Part shown: piece by piece, positions 6,930 to 14,614 of the stretch
Numbering within the stretch: position 1 is the stretch's first letter
How the letters are laid out: each line of letters starts with the position of its first letter
Made by a program: the position numbers and the translations under genes
The notes under the pieces: generated by a model
The model's input: the letters and a program-made list of their open reading frames with translations, nothing else
What the model was told of the DNA's origin: nothing
Database searches by the model: none
IMG/VR virus record: IMGVR_UViG_3300025874_000005
Coordinates: 62,001 to 126,000 of that record
Strand: one strand, 5' to 3'
DNA from: a virus
Length of the DNA stretch: 64,000 nt

Positions 6930-7067
6930 ATGTTATATAAAATCAAGATTACTGAAAGTGAAAGTGGAAAAGTACAAGAAATGCAAATTAAAACCGATCG
7001 TTTAGAATGGTTTATGGAGCAATATCAAAGAAATAGACCTGTTTTTACTTGGGAAATTATTAAGTAA
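6930..7067 (+). CDS. Hypothetical protein (45 aa)
   Basis: ATG 6930 to TAA 7065-7067, after an A-rich leader. The product is MLYKIKITESESGKVQEM followed by an amphipathic C-terminal half. It is soluble, with no known motif. It is three bases from the next small gene, so the two are probably cotranscribed. Confidence 0.45.
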   Translation: MLYKIKITESESGKVQEMQIKTDRLEWFMEQYQRNRPVFTWEIIK

Positions 7068-7070
7068 GTT

Positions 7071-7244
7071 ATGGATCTTTTTAATAAGAAGAAGGTTGTA
7101 AACCTTCAAAAAAATATTAATAAGTGTAATGCTACTATTCTAAAAATGAGTCAAGACATTGATTATCTTAAAGAAGTTAATAGAAAACTAAAGGAAGAAA
7201 ATAGCAATTTAAAATATACTCTAAAACATCAAAGAACTTATTAA
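7071..7244 (+). CDS. Small coiled-coil protein (57 aa)
   Basis: ATG 7071 to TAA 7242-7244. Residues about 10-52 carry a regular heptad pattern (NLQKNINKCNATILKMSQDI, then a KxLKEENSNLK stretch), predicting a single coiled coil that probably dimerises. No other domain is visible. The stop lies 7 nt before the -33 element of the next promoter. Confidence 0.5.
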   Translation: MDLFNKKKVVNLQKNINKCNATILKMSQDIDYLKEVNRKLKEENSNLKYTLKHQRTY

Positions 7245-7250
7245 ATAAAT

Positions 7251-7282
7251 TTGGTTTTTTAAGATATCTTTCGTATATTCAC
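7251..7282 (+). promoter_or_regulatory. Host-type promoter (P6) for the UV endonuclease gene
   Basis: TTTG (TTG at 7251-7253), a 20-nt spacer, TATATTCAC (7274-7282). The spacer ends in TTTCG, as in the other promoters. There is no surrounding hairpin, unlike P1-P5. Confidence 0.75.
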
Positions 7283-7305
7283 CACGTAATAAAAAAATAA
7301 AGGTT

Positions 7306-8244
7306 ATGAATCTAGGATACGCTTGTATTAATACTGCACTAAGTGCTAACAAAATTATGACAAATCGCACAATGCGTCGAAAAACATTTGATGCTAAAGG
7401 TATTGATTATGTCTCCGATCTTGCATTACTTAATGTTAAAGATCTTAAAACTATTGTTCAGTGGAATAATGAGATGAAAATCAAGTTATTTCGGTTATCT
7501 AGCCAAATATTCCCTTGGTCAGATGAATATGATGTTAAAACTCTTAAAGATTATGATGAGATTAAATCAATAATGTTTGAGATTGGGCAAATTGCTAAAG
7601 ATGGAGGACAACGACTTACGATGCATCCAGGCCCTTATAATTGTTTAGCTTCACCTACTCAAAAAGTAGTTGAAAAAACTATTAGAGAATTAAATTTTCA
7701 TAGTGAGCAATTTAATATGATGGGTTATGACCCATCACCTTACAATAAAATAAATATTCATGTTGGAGGTGCATATGGTGATAAATCCACAACGTTGGCG
7801 CGTTTTGTGCAGAATTTTAGTTTATTGAATATTGACACTCAAAAACGCTTAGTTATTGAAAATGATGACAGTCCAAACGAATACTCTGTTAAAGATTTGT
7901 TTGATGGTATTTATCAACAAATTGGTATTCCAATTACATTTGATTATTTCCATCATAAATTTAATACTGGAGGGTTAACTGAGGAAGAAGCACTTAAAAT
8001 GGCATCTATTACTTGGCCTGAAGGTGTTACTCAATGTTGTCATTATTCTGAAAGTAGACGTGAAGAAAAATTAGATGAAACAATTCGCCCTCAAGCTCAC
8101 TCTGATTTAATTTATAATAAAATTAATACTTATGGTCTTAACCCAGATATAGTAATAGAAGCTAAATTAAAAGAACAGTCTATTTTTAATATAGGTCAAG
8201 ATTCAGAAGAGAATGAATTTAAAGTTTTAACACAAGCTTGTTAG
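7306..8244 (+). CDS. uvdE: UV-damage endonuclease (UvdE/UvsE family)
   Basis: This nuclease incises DNA 5' to UV photoproducts. The TIM-barrel, metal-binding signature blocks are all present in order: FRLSSQIFPW near residue 64, RLTMHPGPYN near 105, INIHVGGAYGDK near 150, RLVIENDDS near 185, ITFDYFHHKF near 208 and CCHYSESR near 245. The length of 312 aa is normal. The start follows AATAAAGGTTATG, and the gene has its own host-type promoter. It probably repairs phage DNA in sunlit water. Such genes are uncommon in T4-like phages, where denV (a glycosylase) is better known. Confidence 0.93.
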   Translation: MNLGYACINTALSANKIMTNRTMRRKTFDAKGIDYVSDLALLNVKDLKTIVQWNNEMKIKLFRLSSQIFPWSDEYDVKTLKDYDEIKSIMFEIGQIAKDGGQRLTMHPGPYNCLASPTQKVVEKTIRELNFHSEQFNMMGYDPSPYNKINIHVGGAYGDKSTTLARFVQNFSLLNIDTQKRLVIENDDSPNEYSVKDLFDGIYQQIGIPITFDYFHHKFNTGGLTEEEALKMASITWPEGVTQCCHYSESRREEKLDETIRPQAHSDLIYNKINTYGLNPDIVIEAKLKEQSIFNIGQDSEENEFKVLTQAC

Positions 8245-8249
8245 TAAAT

Positions 8250-8281
8250 TTGGAAAATTGAAAATCAATTCGTATATTCAC
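8250..8281 (+). promoter_or_regulatory. Host-type promoter (P7)
   Basis: TTTG (TTG at 8250-8252), a 20-nt spacer, TATATTCAC (8273-8281), beginning just after the uvdE stop. It drives the small gene at 8299. Confidence 0.75.
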
Positions 8282-8298
8282 GTATAATAAAAATAAAT

Positions 8299-8499
8299 AT
8301 GTTACCACAATTTAAAAAAGATTTTTTGGAAAAGATGAGTCAAGAAGAAATGATTAGTTTTAATGAAATATGGTTAAGAGTAATAAAACATGGTTTACAA
8401 TTTGAAGTAACTTATACAGCATTAGAAGAAATGAAATCTAATCCTGAATCATCTCCTCTCCTTTGTTTGCAGATTGCAGCAGAAGATTGGGATTGTTAA
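8299..8499 (+). CDS. Hypothetical protein (66 aa)
   Basis: ATG 8299 lies 17 nt after the P7 -7 box, so the leader is very short. The product is helical and acidic (FLEKMSQEEMISFNEIWLRV...), ending in AAEDWDC. No known motif. The next promoter's -33 box lies inside its final codons, so it is a monocistronic unit. Confidence 0.55.
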   Translation: MLPQFKKDFLEKMSQEEMISFNEIWLRVIKHGLQFEVTYTALEEMKSNPESSPLLCLQIAAEDWDC

Positions 8500-8520
8500 A
8501 AAATTGTTCGTATATTTAAA
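8487..8520 (+). promoter_or_regulatory. Host-type promoter (P8)
   Basis: TTG (8487-8489, inside the upstream coding end), a 21-nt spacer ending GTTCG, then TATATTTAAA (8511-8520). It drives the gene at 8542 and probably the tRNA genes by read-through. Confidence 0.65.
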
Positions 8521-8541
8521 TATAAATTAAAAATCAAAGTT

Positions 8542-8733
8542 ATGTCAGAAAAAGAAAAAGATCCACAAGTTGAACTCATTAATGAGGCTATCCAATTATC
8601 AAAAATTAGAGATACATATTGGGATTACCATCCATCAAATCCAAAATCAATAGATGTTACTATCGAGATTCCTAAAATCGATAAAGCTATTGAGGAAATT
8701 GAAAACAAACTTAAACTTATTACTAGTAATTAA
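8542..8733 (+). CDS. Hypothetical protein (63 aa)
   Basis: The start follows AAAGTTATG. The product is charged and helical (EAIQLSKIRDTYW...KIDKAIEEIENKLKLI); the C-terminal half may form a short coiled coil. It ends 7 nt before tRNA-Leu, so the tRNAs could be processed from its transcript. Family not recognised. Confidence 0.55.
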   Translation: MSEKEKDPQVELINEAIQLSKIRDTYWDYHPSNPKSIDVTIEIPKIDKAIEEIENKLKLITSN

Positions 8734-8740
8734 ACCGAAT

Positions 8741-8829
8741 GCCGCTGTGGTGGAATTGGTAGACACGACAGACTTAAAATCTGTTGAGCCGAATGGCTCG
8801 TGGCGGTTCGAGTCCGCCCAGCGGTACCA
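8741..8829 (+). tRNA. tRNA-Leu (anticodon UAA), CCA encoded
   Basis: The acceptor GCCGCTG pairs with CAGCGGT, followed by A and an encoded CCA. The anticodon stem-loop ACAGA-CTTAAAA-TCTGT gives anticodon UAA, reading UUA. There is a long class II variable arm (GAGCC...GGCTC) and a T arm GGCGG-TTCGAGT-CCGCC. UUA is abundant in this AT-rich genome, so the gene would support late translation. Confidence 0.95.
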
Positions 8830-8860
8830 ACACTCCTAAAACGTTATTTTTTTATAGAAT

Positions 8861-8937
8861 GGACTCGTAGCTCAGCTGGATAGAGCAATACCCTTCTAAG
8901 GTATCGGTCGTAGGTTCGAATCCTACCGGGTTCACCA
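8861..8937 (+). tRNA. tRNA-Arg (anticodon UCU), CCA encoded
   Basis: The acceptor GGACTCG pairs with CGGGTTC allowing G-U pairs, followed by A and CCA. The D arm is GCTC-AGCTGGATA-GAGC and the T arm GTAGG-TTCGAAT-CCTAC. The anticodon stem ATACC/GGTAT has loop CTTCTAA, giving anticodon UCU, which reads AGA, the favoured Arg codon in this phage. Confidence 0.95.
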
Positions 8938-8940
8938 CAT

Positions 8941-9019
8941 AGGCATGTATCTCCTCAAGCTTATACCTTGTAGAAAGAGTAATTGGTTACATGAGAGTTC
9001 AAGTCTCTCCTTGCCTACC
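8941..9019 (+). tRNA. Degenerate or D-arm-less tRNA-like element
   Basis: The T arm GAGAG-TTCAAGT-CTCTC (8993-9009) is canonical. AGGCATG (8941-8947) pairs with CTTGCCT (9010-9016) with one T-T mismatch, followed by ACC but no encoded final A. No D arm fits. The only anticodon-like hairpin is CAAG-CTTATAC-CTTG (8956-8970), whose 7-nt loop would give UAU. A small extra stem GTAA-TTGG-TTAC (8979-8990) sits where a variable arm would be. It lies 3 nt from tRNA-Arg. It may be a decayed tRNA or an unusual tRNA-like RNA. Confidence 0.35.
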
Positions 9020-9084
9020 TTAAAGAAGATTTACATATGTATTAGTGATAAAACGTTATTCTACTTTACACTCTCTATTACTTA

Positions 9085-10068
9085 ATGTATAAATTTCTTC
9101 TTTCCCTTGCGGTTATATTACTGCCCTTATCGTTATTTTCCCAATCTCCAGATGCCATAATAGGTGATGTAGAAATTGAAACTGGGTGTATTGGTGATAC
9201 ACCTTTTTATAACATAAATTATGTTGTATGGAATTTTGGTGATGAAGAAATTACAGACTATTGTATTGAAATTTGGAATGAAGATTATTATCAATGTTTT
9301 AGTAGTGATTTATTTGGGGCTTATGCAATTCCTCCTGGGGAAGGGCAATTCTTTACTACTCCTTATTTTGAAATGGAAGGGCCTGGTAGTATTTTTGTAA
9401 TGTCTGTTGATGGTATTTTAAATGAAATCGTTACTGGAAATAATAATACAACTGTATTCTTACCTGAAATACCTGAGTGTCCTGTTGATTGTTTAAACGA
9501 TACAATTACTATAACTTTACCACCAGATACTATTATACAAACGCAAATTGACACCGTTATAACGCAAGAATACGTGTATTTAACCGATACAATTGTGGAA
9601 TACATAGCAGATACTGTAGTTGTAGACAATTACATATATACAGTAGATACTTTGGAAGTTGAAGTTTTAGAGTATGTTTTTTTAACAGATACTATCACAA
9701 AAATTATTGAAGTAGATTGTAATACTGGTTTGCCCTGTAGTGAATTAATTATTGATGGGTGCTGGCCTTGGAATGTTTTTATACCTAATGTACTAACCCC
9801 AAATAATGATGGTATAAATGATGTTTGGGAAATTATTTTTGATTTAGAGTGTTGGGTTGATGTAGAATTTAAGATTTACAATAGATGGGGAAGTTTAGTT
9901 TTTGAAGGTTACGGAGAAGATTATAGCAGTTATCCTTATTGGGATGGTAGTATGCAAGGTGGATCCTCTTATGTGGTTGATGGAATATATGTTTATACTT
10001 TCTATGCTAGAAAATATAATTCCCCAGAAATATATCAAAAATCTGGGCATCTTACAATATTAAGGTAA
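9085..10068 (+). CDS. Secreted protein with type IX secretion (gliding-motility type B) C-terminal domain
   Basis: Residues 1-20 form a typical Sec signal peptide (MYKFLLSLAVILLPLSLFSQ). A CARDB-like beta domain follows, with paired cysteines and the N-rich GNNNTTVFLPE. Then comes a stalk of repeated D-T-(I/V) units (about 140-215). Residues 232-327 are a classic T9SS type B sorting domain: IPNVLTPNNDGINDVW, FKIYNRWGSLVFEG, YWDG, DGIYVYTFYARK and a final TILR. Such domains direct host proteins through the outer membrane to the cell surface. It probably alters the infected cell surface. The gene sits between tRNAs and small phage genes; host origin by transfer is likely. Confidence 0.85.
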   Translation: MYKFLLSLAVILLPLSLFSQSPDAIIGDVEIETGCIGDTPFYNINYVVWNFGDEEITDYCIEIWNEDYYQCFSSDLFGAYAIPPGEGQFFTTPYFEMEGPGSIFVMSVDGILNEIVTGNNNTTVFLPEIPECPVDCLNDTITITLPPDTIIQTQIDTVITQEYVYLTDTIVEYIADTVVVDNYIYTVDTLEVEVLEYVFLTDTITKIIEVDCNTGLPCSELIIDGCWPWNVFIPNVLTPNNDGINDVWEIIFDLECWVDVEFKIYNRWGSLVFEGYGEDYSSYPYWDGSMQGGSSYVVDGIYVYTFYARKYNSPEIYQKSGHLTILR

Positions 10069-10086
10069 AAATTACTTGGATTGCTA

Positions 10087-10096
10087 GTATTTATAC
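10087..10096 (+). promoter_or_regulatory. Variant late motif GTATTTATAC
   Basis: GTATTTATAC differs from ATATTTATAA at both ends and lies 36 nt before the ATG at 10133. It is a weaker member of the late motif family. Confidence 0.35.
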
Positions 10097-10132
10097 CATA
10101 TATTATGACTTTAATACTATAAAATTTTTAAA

Positions 10133-10321
10133 ATGAGCCATTACGAAGACGCACTTTATGAAGTTTATGAAACAGTACAAAGAGAAGGATTAAAAGAAAA
10201 GTTTGACATACAAACTAAAAAAATGCAATCTCAAGATAAACATAAAAATAAAACTGTGGTTGAAAAGTGGGAGTATGCTTTATATAGGATAAGAGGTGGT
10301 AATAGTAAAGATCGTTACTAA
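10133..10321 (+). CDS. Hypothetical protein (62 aa)
   Basis: A small, charged, helical product (MSHYEDALYEVYETVQREGL...KWEYALYRIRGG) without a known motif. It is separated by two bases from the following gene, so the two form a pair. An A-rich leader precedes the start. Confidence 0.55.
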   Translation: MSHYEDALYEVYETVQREGLKEKFDIQTKKMQSQDKHKNKTVVEKWEYALYRIRGGNSKDRY

Positions 10322-10323
10322 GT

Positions 10324-10758
10324 ATGAAAAAAATGGATTTTGATAATATATTTAACCTATTTGGTGAAGAAGATGTAAGTAATAATACTACTACTTATAC
10401 TAATTTAACCTCAACTCCCCTATATTGGTTAGGTATGCATACAAAACTTATCCTTAATCATATAAATTTTAGGAAAAAAGCAATACGATTGTTAAAAAAT
10501 TCAAATATGGAGTTAGATCCTGCAGAATTAGCAGCTGCCGGTGAAGTAATTGCTTATAATAGAGCTTGGTTTTATATTAAAAAAATAGATCTTAGTAATA
10601 AAGATCATGTTGAGGCTATATTGGCACATGGTGATGATTTTTTGGAAACTTCTTTAGAATTAGCCATCAAACATTTCCAATCCCCAGAAAGAGAAGAGTA
10701 TGAAAAATGTCTTCATCTTTTAGAAGTTCTTAAACTATCAAAAGAATTACGACTTTAA
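10324..10758 (+). CDS. Hypothetical protein (144 aa)
   Basis: A mostly alpha-helical soluble protein with a Thr/Asn-rich N-terminal segment (NNTTTYTNLTSTPLYW) and helical repeats after residue 45. There are no catalytic motifs. An alternative start at 10333 would trim three residues. It is paired with the 62-aa gene upstream. A 147-bp gap with promoter P9 follows. Confidence 0.6.
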   Translation: MKKMDFDNIFNLFGEEDVSNNTTTYTNLTSTPLYWLGMHTKLILNHINFRKKAIRLLKNSNMELDPAELAAAGEVIAYNRAWFYIKKIDLSNKDHVEAILAHGDDFLETSLELAIKHFQSPEREEYEKCLHLLEVLKLSKELRL

Positions 10759-10848
10759 GTAGGATACCAGAGAAATTTTGGGTACCTTGGAAATACGGGT
10801 TTTGAAGATATTTAGGAAAATGAAAGAATAGGAAATGAGGAGTATAGG

Positions 10849-10880
10849 TTGGATGAATGAGGGGGTTATTGTATATTATA
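10849..10880 (+). promoter_or_regulatory. Host-type promoter (P9)
   Basis: TTG (10849-10851), a 20-nt spacer, TATATTATA (10872-10880). It drives the run 10906-13010 that ends with the late sigma factor, so it probably acts in early or middle infection. Confidence 0.7.
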
Positions 10881-10905
10881 GACACATTAATAAAATAAAA
10901 ATAAT

Positions 10906-11103
10906 ATGGCATTTAGAAACAAAGAATTGGTTGACAAAGGGTTTGTAAATATTAAATCCGGAGTTAAAACATTAGATCTAATGGTATCCCGTGGAGGAAG
11001 CGACATTGATACTTTTAGAAAAAAAATAAAAGAGGTTTATGATAAAATTGAAGAGGTAGAATCTTTAGTTGAACGCGAAGCCGGAGTTCTAAGAAACGGA
11101 TAA
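10906..11103 (+). CDS. Hypothetical protein (65 aa)
   Basis: A small helical protein; residues 30-60 (DIDTFRKKIKEVYDKIEEVES) suggest a short coiled coil. First gene of the P9 transcript, 16 nt before the HD-domain gene. Family not recognised. Confidence 0.55.
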   Translation: MAFRNKELVDKGFVNIKSGVKTLDLMVSRGGSDIDTFRKKIKEVYDKIEEVESLVEREAGVLRNG

Positions 11104-11119
11104 TACAAAAATAAAAGTT

Positions 11120-11893
11120 ATGAAATTAACAGCAGACCAAATTCAAATGAATTGGGTGGAATTTTTGAGTAATATTGATACTTATATTTCCTCTCCTCGT
11201 AAAGAACAACTAACTAAATTTTATGAAAAGTATGCGGAACGTATTATGTTTATGCCTGCTGCTCATAAAAAAGAATATCACTCTGCCTTTCCTGGAGGTT
11301 ATGTAGATCATGTTAATAGAGTAGTTAAAGCTGCTTTATCAATGTCTGCTGTTTGGGAAGGTTTTGGTTGTGATATGACTACTTTTACTACTGAAGAATT
11401 AGTATTCTCAGCTATTAATCATGATTTAGGTAAAATGGGGGATGATAACCATGAAGCTTATATCCCACAAACTGATAAATGGAGAAAAGATAAACTAGGT
11501 GAAGATTATATGTTTAATAAAGAATTAGCATTTTCAGCTGTCCCAGATAGAGGATTATTTTTACTTCAAGATAATAACATTAAATATACATTTAATGAAA
11601 TGGTAGCAATCCAAACACATGATGGGTTATATGATTCAGCTAATGAAAAATATTTAAAGGGTTATATGCCAGAACAAAAACCACGCACTTCATTACCATT
11701 TATTTTACATCAAGCAGATATGATGGCAGCTAGAATTGAATTTGAAATTGAATGGTTGCCTAAATTTAAAAATAACTTGGATACCAGTAAAAATAATTTT
11801 ACATTGGGTAATAATAAGAAAACCTCTACAAAAAATAAAGCCTTAGGCTCTATTAAAAGTGAAGGTTTACAAAACATTTTTGATAAACTATAA
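11120..11893 (+). CDS. HD-domain metal-dependent phosphohydrolase-like protein
   Basis: The HD signature is spread in the expected order: H64 in GGYVDHVNRVV, H101-D102 in AINHDLGKMGD, and a later Asp in LHQADMMAARIE. These residues would bind the metal pair that hydrolyses phosphoesters, often nucleotides. At 257 residues it is a single-domain enzyme with a Lys/Asn-rich, probably flexible tail after residue 215. Substrate unknown; dNTP or signal-nucleotide turnover are candidates. The start follows AATAAAAGTTATG. It is cotranscribed with the sigma factor gene. Confidence 0.8.
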   Translation: MKLTADQIQMNWVEFLSNIDTYISSPRKEQLTKFYEKYAERIMFMPAAHKKEYHSAFPGGYVDHVNRVVKAALSMSAVWEGFGCDMTTFTTEELVFSAINHDLGKMGDDNHEAYIPQTDKWRKDKLGEDYMFNKELAFSAVPDRGLFLLQDNNIKYTFNEMVAIQTHDGLYDSANEKYLKGYMPEQKPRTSLPFILHQADMMAARIEFEIEWLPKFKNNLDTSKNNFTLGNNKKTSTKNKALGSIKSEGLQNIFDKL

Positions 11894-11895
11894 AT

Positions 11896-12189
11896 ATGGA
11901 AATTTATCCAACTACATTATTTGTAACAATTGCAATTTTAAGCATTTTAGTTTTAGTCTTAGGATATACAACTTTTAATTTACTTAAGAAAAATGAAAGA
12001 GCAGAAGATATAGTATTAGGATATCTTGATTATTTAGATAAAATATCCAGGGTAATAGAAGTTGCCGATGAAAAGGTAAAAAAAATTGATGTAAAAGGAT
12101 CTTTTGAGTCAGATGATGAGGTAGGTTTTTTCTTTAAGCAAATTAAACAAATTCAAGAAATTCTAAATGATTTCCAATTAAAAGAATAA
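11896..12189 (+). CDS. N-terminally anchored membrane protein (97 aa)
   Basis: Residues 7-29 (LFVTIAILSILVLVLGYTTFNLL) form one transmembrane helix. The remaining 65 residues are acidic and helical, with a motif-like DEVGFFFKQIKQIQEIL. The topology is likely N-out with a cytoplasmic C-terminal domain. It lies two bases after the HD gene and 8 nt before the late sigma gene. Function unknown. Confidence 0.6.
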   Translation: MEIYPTTLFVTIAILSILVLVLGYTTFNLLKKNERAEDIVLGYLDYLDKISRVIEVADEKVKKIDVKGSFESDDEVGFFFKQIKQIQEILNDFQLKE

Positions 12190-12197
12190 AATAGCAG

Positions 12198-13010
12198 ATG
12201 GATGAAATAATAAGGAGGCATAAATCATTACCTCAGAAAAAAGTATATTTTTCAAAAGTGACAGAAGCAGCGATTGTAAGATACAATCGCTCCTCTGATC
12301 CCGAAGAGCGAAGTGATATATATGCCGAACATATACATTGGGGTTTTTATAAACTTACAGAAAATATCATCCATACTTTTAAGTTTTATCATACTGATGG
12401 GGTAGAAAATTTAGAAGATTTACAACATGAGATAATTACCTTTTTATTATCTAAAATACATCTATTTAATCCTGAAAATGGAGCTAAAGCCTATTCATAT
12501 TTTGGAACTATAGTTAAACGTTGGTTAATAGTATACAACCAAAAAAATTACGGTAAAAAAATAAAAAATATAGCAATTTCAGATTTAAATCACTACTCAC
12601 AATTAGATACATCAGATCCTTCATTTATTATATCACAAAATAGATTAGATGATACTCAAGTTTTAGTTGAAGATGAAGAATTTAGTAGTAGAAATTTAAA
12701 AGAAAATAAAGACTATAAATATGAAGATCGTTTATCTTTATTTATAGACCAATATGTAAAATATTGTACTGATAGAATTTATGTTTTATTTCCTAAAGGT
12801 AATGATGCTACTATAGCTGATGCCATTTTAGAATTATTTAGAAAAAGAGATGCCATTGATGTATTTAATAAAAAGGCACTTTATATCTACATTCGTGAGA
12901 TGGTAGATGTTAAAACTCCAAAAATAACTAAAATAGCTAATAAATTATATGCTATATTTAAAGAAAAGTATATGTTTTATTTAGAACATGGCTACTTTCC
13001 ACCAAAATAG
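12198..13010 (+). CDS. 55: Late-transcription sigma factor (gp55-like)
   Basis: The N-terminal half resembles the sigma region 2 core of T4 gp55. A helix-rich segment (GVENLEDLQHEIITFLLSKI) is followed by FNPENGAKAYSYFGTIVKRW (about residues 93-112), the counterpart of the aromatic, basic stretch that contacts core polymerase and the -10 DNA. At 270 residues it is longer than T4 gp55 (185 aa), with a C-terminal helical extension. It should redirect host polymerase to the ATATTTATAA motifs before structural genes. The first such motif downstream lies 13 nt after its stop. Assignment by motif and context. Confidence 0.75.
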   Translation: MDEIIRRHKSLPQKKVYFSKVTEAAIVRYNRSSDPEERSDIYAEHIHWGFYKLTENIIHTFKFYHTDGVENLEDLQHEIITFLLSKIHLFNPENGAKAYSYFGTIVKRWLIVYNQKNYGKKIKNIAISDLNHYSQLDTSDPSFIISQNRLDDTQVLVEDEEFSSRNLKENKDYKYEDRLSLFIDQYVKYCTDRIYVLFPKGNDATIADAILELFRKRDAIDVFNKKALYIYIREMVDVKTPKITKIANKLYAIFKEKYMFYLEHGYFPPK

Positions 13011-13022
13011 TTTTAATAATGC

Positions 13023-13032
13023 ATATTTATAA
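13023..13032 (+). promoter_or_regulatory. Late promoter motif ATATTTATAA
   Basis: Exact copy ending 11 nt before the ATG at 13044. It opens the baseplate module. Confidence 0.7.
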
Positions 13033-13043
13033 TCAAAAACATT

Positions 13044-13382
13044 ATGGGACAGTTAGATTCATACGTTTTTGGGGATAAAAAATTTTCTGATTTATTAGAA
13101 GAAATCTACCAAAACCAAAAAAAGAGAGATACTCAAGTAGTAGCTTTAATATCAGAATTAAAACCTTTAGTTCAAGAAATAGGTGATGCTACTCTTATAG
13201 TTCCTCTTATTAAAGAATATATGGAAATTGGAGTTAAAAATGATGATGCTCTAATTAAAATGGCTACTATTGTTCAAAGAGCGCTTCAAAACCAAGATGA
13301 AGATGGTGGATTAGGAATTAGTGAAGAAGAAAAAGAACAATTATTAGCTGAGATGGAAAAAATTTCAAAAGAAAATAAATAA
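13044..13382 (+). CDS. Putative baseplate-module protein (112 aa)
   Basis: A helical, acidic protein (DSYVFGDKKFSDLLEEIYQNQ...) ending in a Glu/Lys-rich tail, preceded by the late motif and overlapping the spike gene by one base. The coupling suggests a small structural or assembly factor of the baseplate. No family is recognised from sequence alone. Confidence 0.6.
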   Translation: MGQLDSYVFGDKKFSDLLEEIYQNQKKRDTQVVALISELKPLVQEIGDATLIVPLIKEYMEIGVKNDDALIKMATIVQRALQNQDEDGGLGISEEEKEQLLAEMEKISKENK

Positions 13383-14614
13383 TGGCTCAACAACCTACAG
13401 GATTAAATTCACTTAAGGGCACACCATCAGTTAAACCTCAAAATTCTGGGGTATTTGCAGCTAGGGTAAGACATGCTATGGTGGACGAACAAACTGAAAA
13501 CAAAGCATTTAAAGATTTTGGCAATTGGAGTTCTATAGGTTGTTTATTTTTTGATAAATTAAATACCCCAAACCCCAGCCCCCAATTTACAACTGATAAC
13601 TTTGCAAGACCTTTATTTCCTAATAATTCTAATATACCTTTAAAAAACGAAATAGTTTACATAATATCATTACCAAACAGTAATGTTCAAGGTGATGTTA
13701 ATGACCAAACATATTATTACTTTCAGGCAATAAATATTTGGAATAGCACACATCATAATGCTATCCCAGATCCTATTAATGGGGAATCAACACCCGCAGC
13801 ACAATCTCAAGATTACGAACAAACAACTGCTGGTTCAATTAGAAGAGTTTCTGATGGTAGTACTGAAATTGATTTAGGTAAAGATTTTAAAGAAAAACTA
13901 TCTATAAGAAATCTTCAACCCTATGAAGGTGATTTAATATATCAAGGAAGATGGGGACAATCTCTTAGATTTGGTTCAACTAATAAAGATGCAACAATCC
14001 CCAATACATGGTCTAAATCAGGAGAAAACGGTGATGCTATTACAATAATAAAAAATGGACAACATGAAGAAGATAGTGACCCTTGGATTCCACAAGTAGA
14101 AGACATAAACACAGATAAATCTAGTATTTATTTAACAACTACTCAAGAAGTACCAATTGATTTAGCTAGTAAAAGTTATAAATCATATGCTTCATCACCA
14201 ACAGCAGCTCCTATTTTTAAAGAAGAACAAGTAATTTTAAATTCAGGTAGATTATTATTTAATTCAAAATCAGATTCTATTTTACTTTCATCTTTTGATA
14301 CTATAAATCTAAACTCAGTAAATAGTGTAAATATAGATACCCCAAAAACCATAGTATCATCTCCTGAAATTTATTTAGGTGATAAGGGTGCTACTGAACC
14401 CATAATATTAGGTGATAAGTTTCTTTCAGATTTTTCATCATTAATGACATCATTAATATCATTATGTAGTGCATTAGGAACACCAATTGGTACACCAATT
14501 CCTTTTGTCCCTAACGCAGCTATCCCAGCTCCTGCTACACAAACACTTGTTAAAGCACAAACAATGCTTAATAAAATTCAAATGTATAAATCTAAAGTAA
14601 GTAAATCTAAATAA
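13382..14614 (+). CDS. 5: Baseplate central spike/hub protein (gp5-like)
   Basis: The N-terminal region up to about residue 110 looks like an OB-type barrel. A segment with GDLIYQGRWGQSLRFGST follows (near residue 183). A repetitive strand-rich stretch (about 275-335: SILLSSFDTINLNSVNSVNI) fits the beta-helical needle of gp5/VgrG-type spikes. No lysozyme domain is present, unlike T4 gp5. The C-terminal 50 residues are helical. It would form the membrane-puncturing tip under the tail tube. It overlaps its neighbours by one base each, in a late operon. Confidence 0.7.
   Translation: MAQQPTGLNSLKGTPSVKPQNSGVFAARVRHAMVDEQTENKAFKDFGNWSSIGCLFFDKLNTPNPSPQFTTDNFARPLFPNNSNIPLKNEIVYIISLPNSNVQGDVNDQTYYYFQAINIWNSTHHNAIPDPINGESTPAAQSQDYEQTTAGSIRRVSDGSTEIDLGKDFKEKLSIRNLQPYEGDLIYQGRWGQSLRFGSTNKDATIPNTWSKSGENGDAITIIKNGQHEEDSDPWIPQVEDINTDKSSIYLTTTQEVPIDLASKSYKSYASSPTAAPIFKEEQVILNSGRLLFNSKSDSILLSSFDTINLNSVNSVNIDTPKTIVSSPEIYLGDKGATEPIILGDKFLSDFSSLMTSLISLCSALGTPIGTPIPFVPNAAIPAPATQTLVKAQTMLNKIQMYKSKVSKSK

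Noticed and set aside
8654-8839. 61-codon + strand frame across tRNA-Leu
   Set aside because: Its translation (VVELVDTTDLKSVEPNGSW) is the familiar read-through of a tRNA-Leu gene; the tRNA fold is perfect, so this is not a protein gene.
13382-14614. Lysozyme domain in the gp5-like spike
   Set aside because: No catalytic Glu-type T4 lysozyme motif or insertion of the right size is visible between the barrel-like and beta-helical parts.
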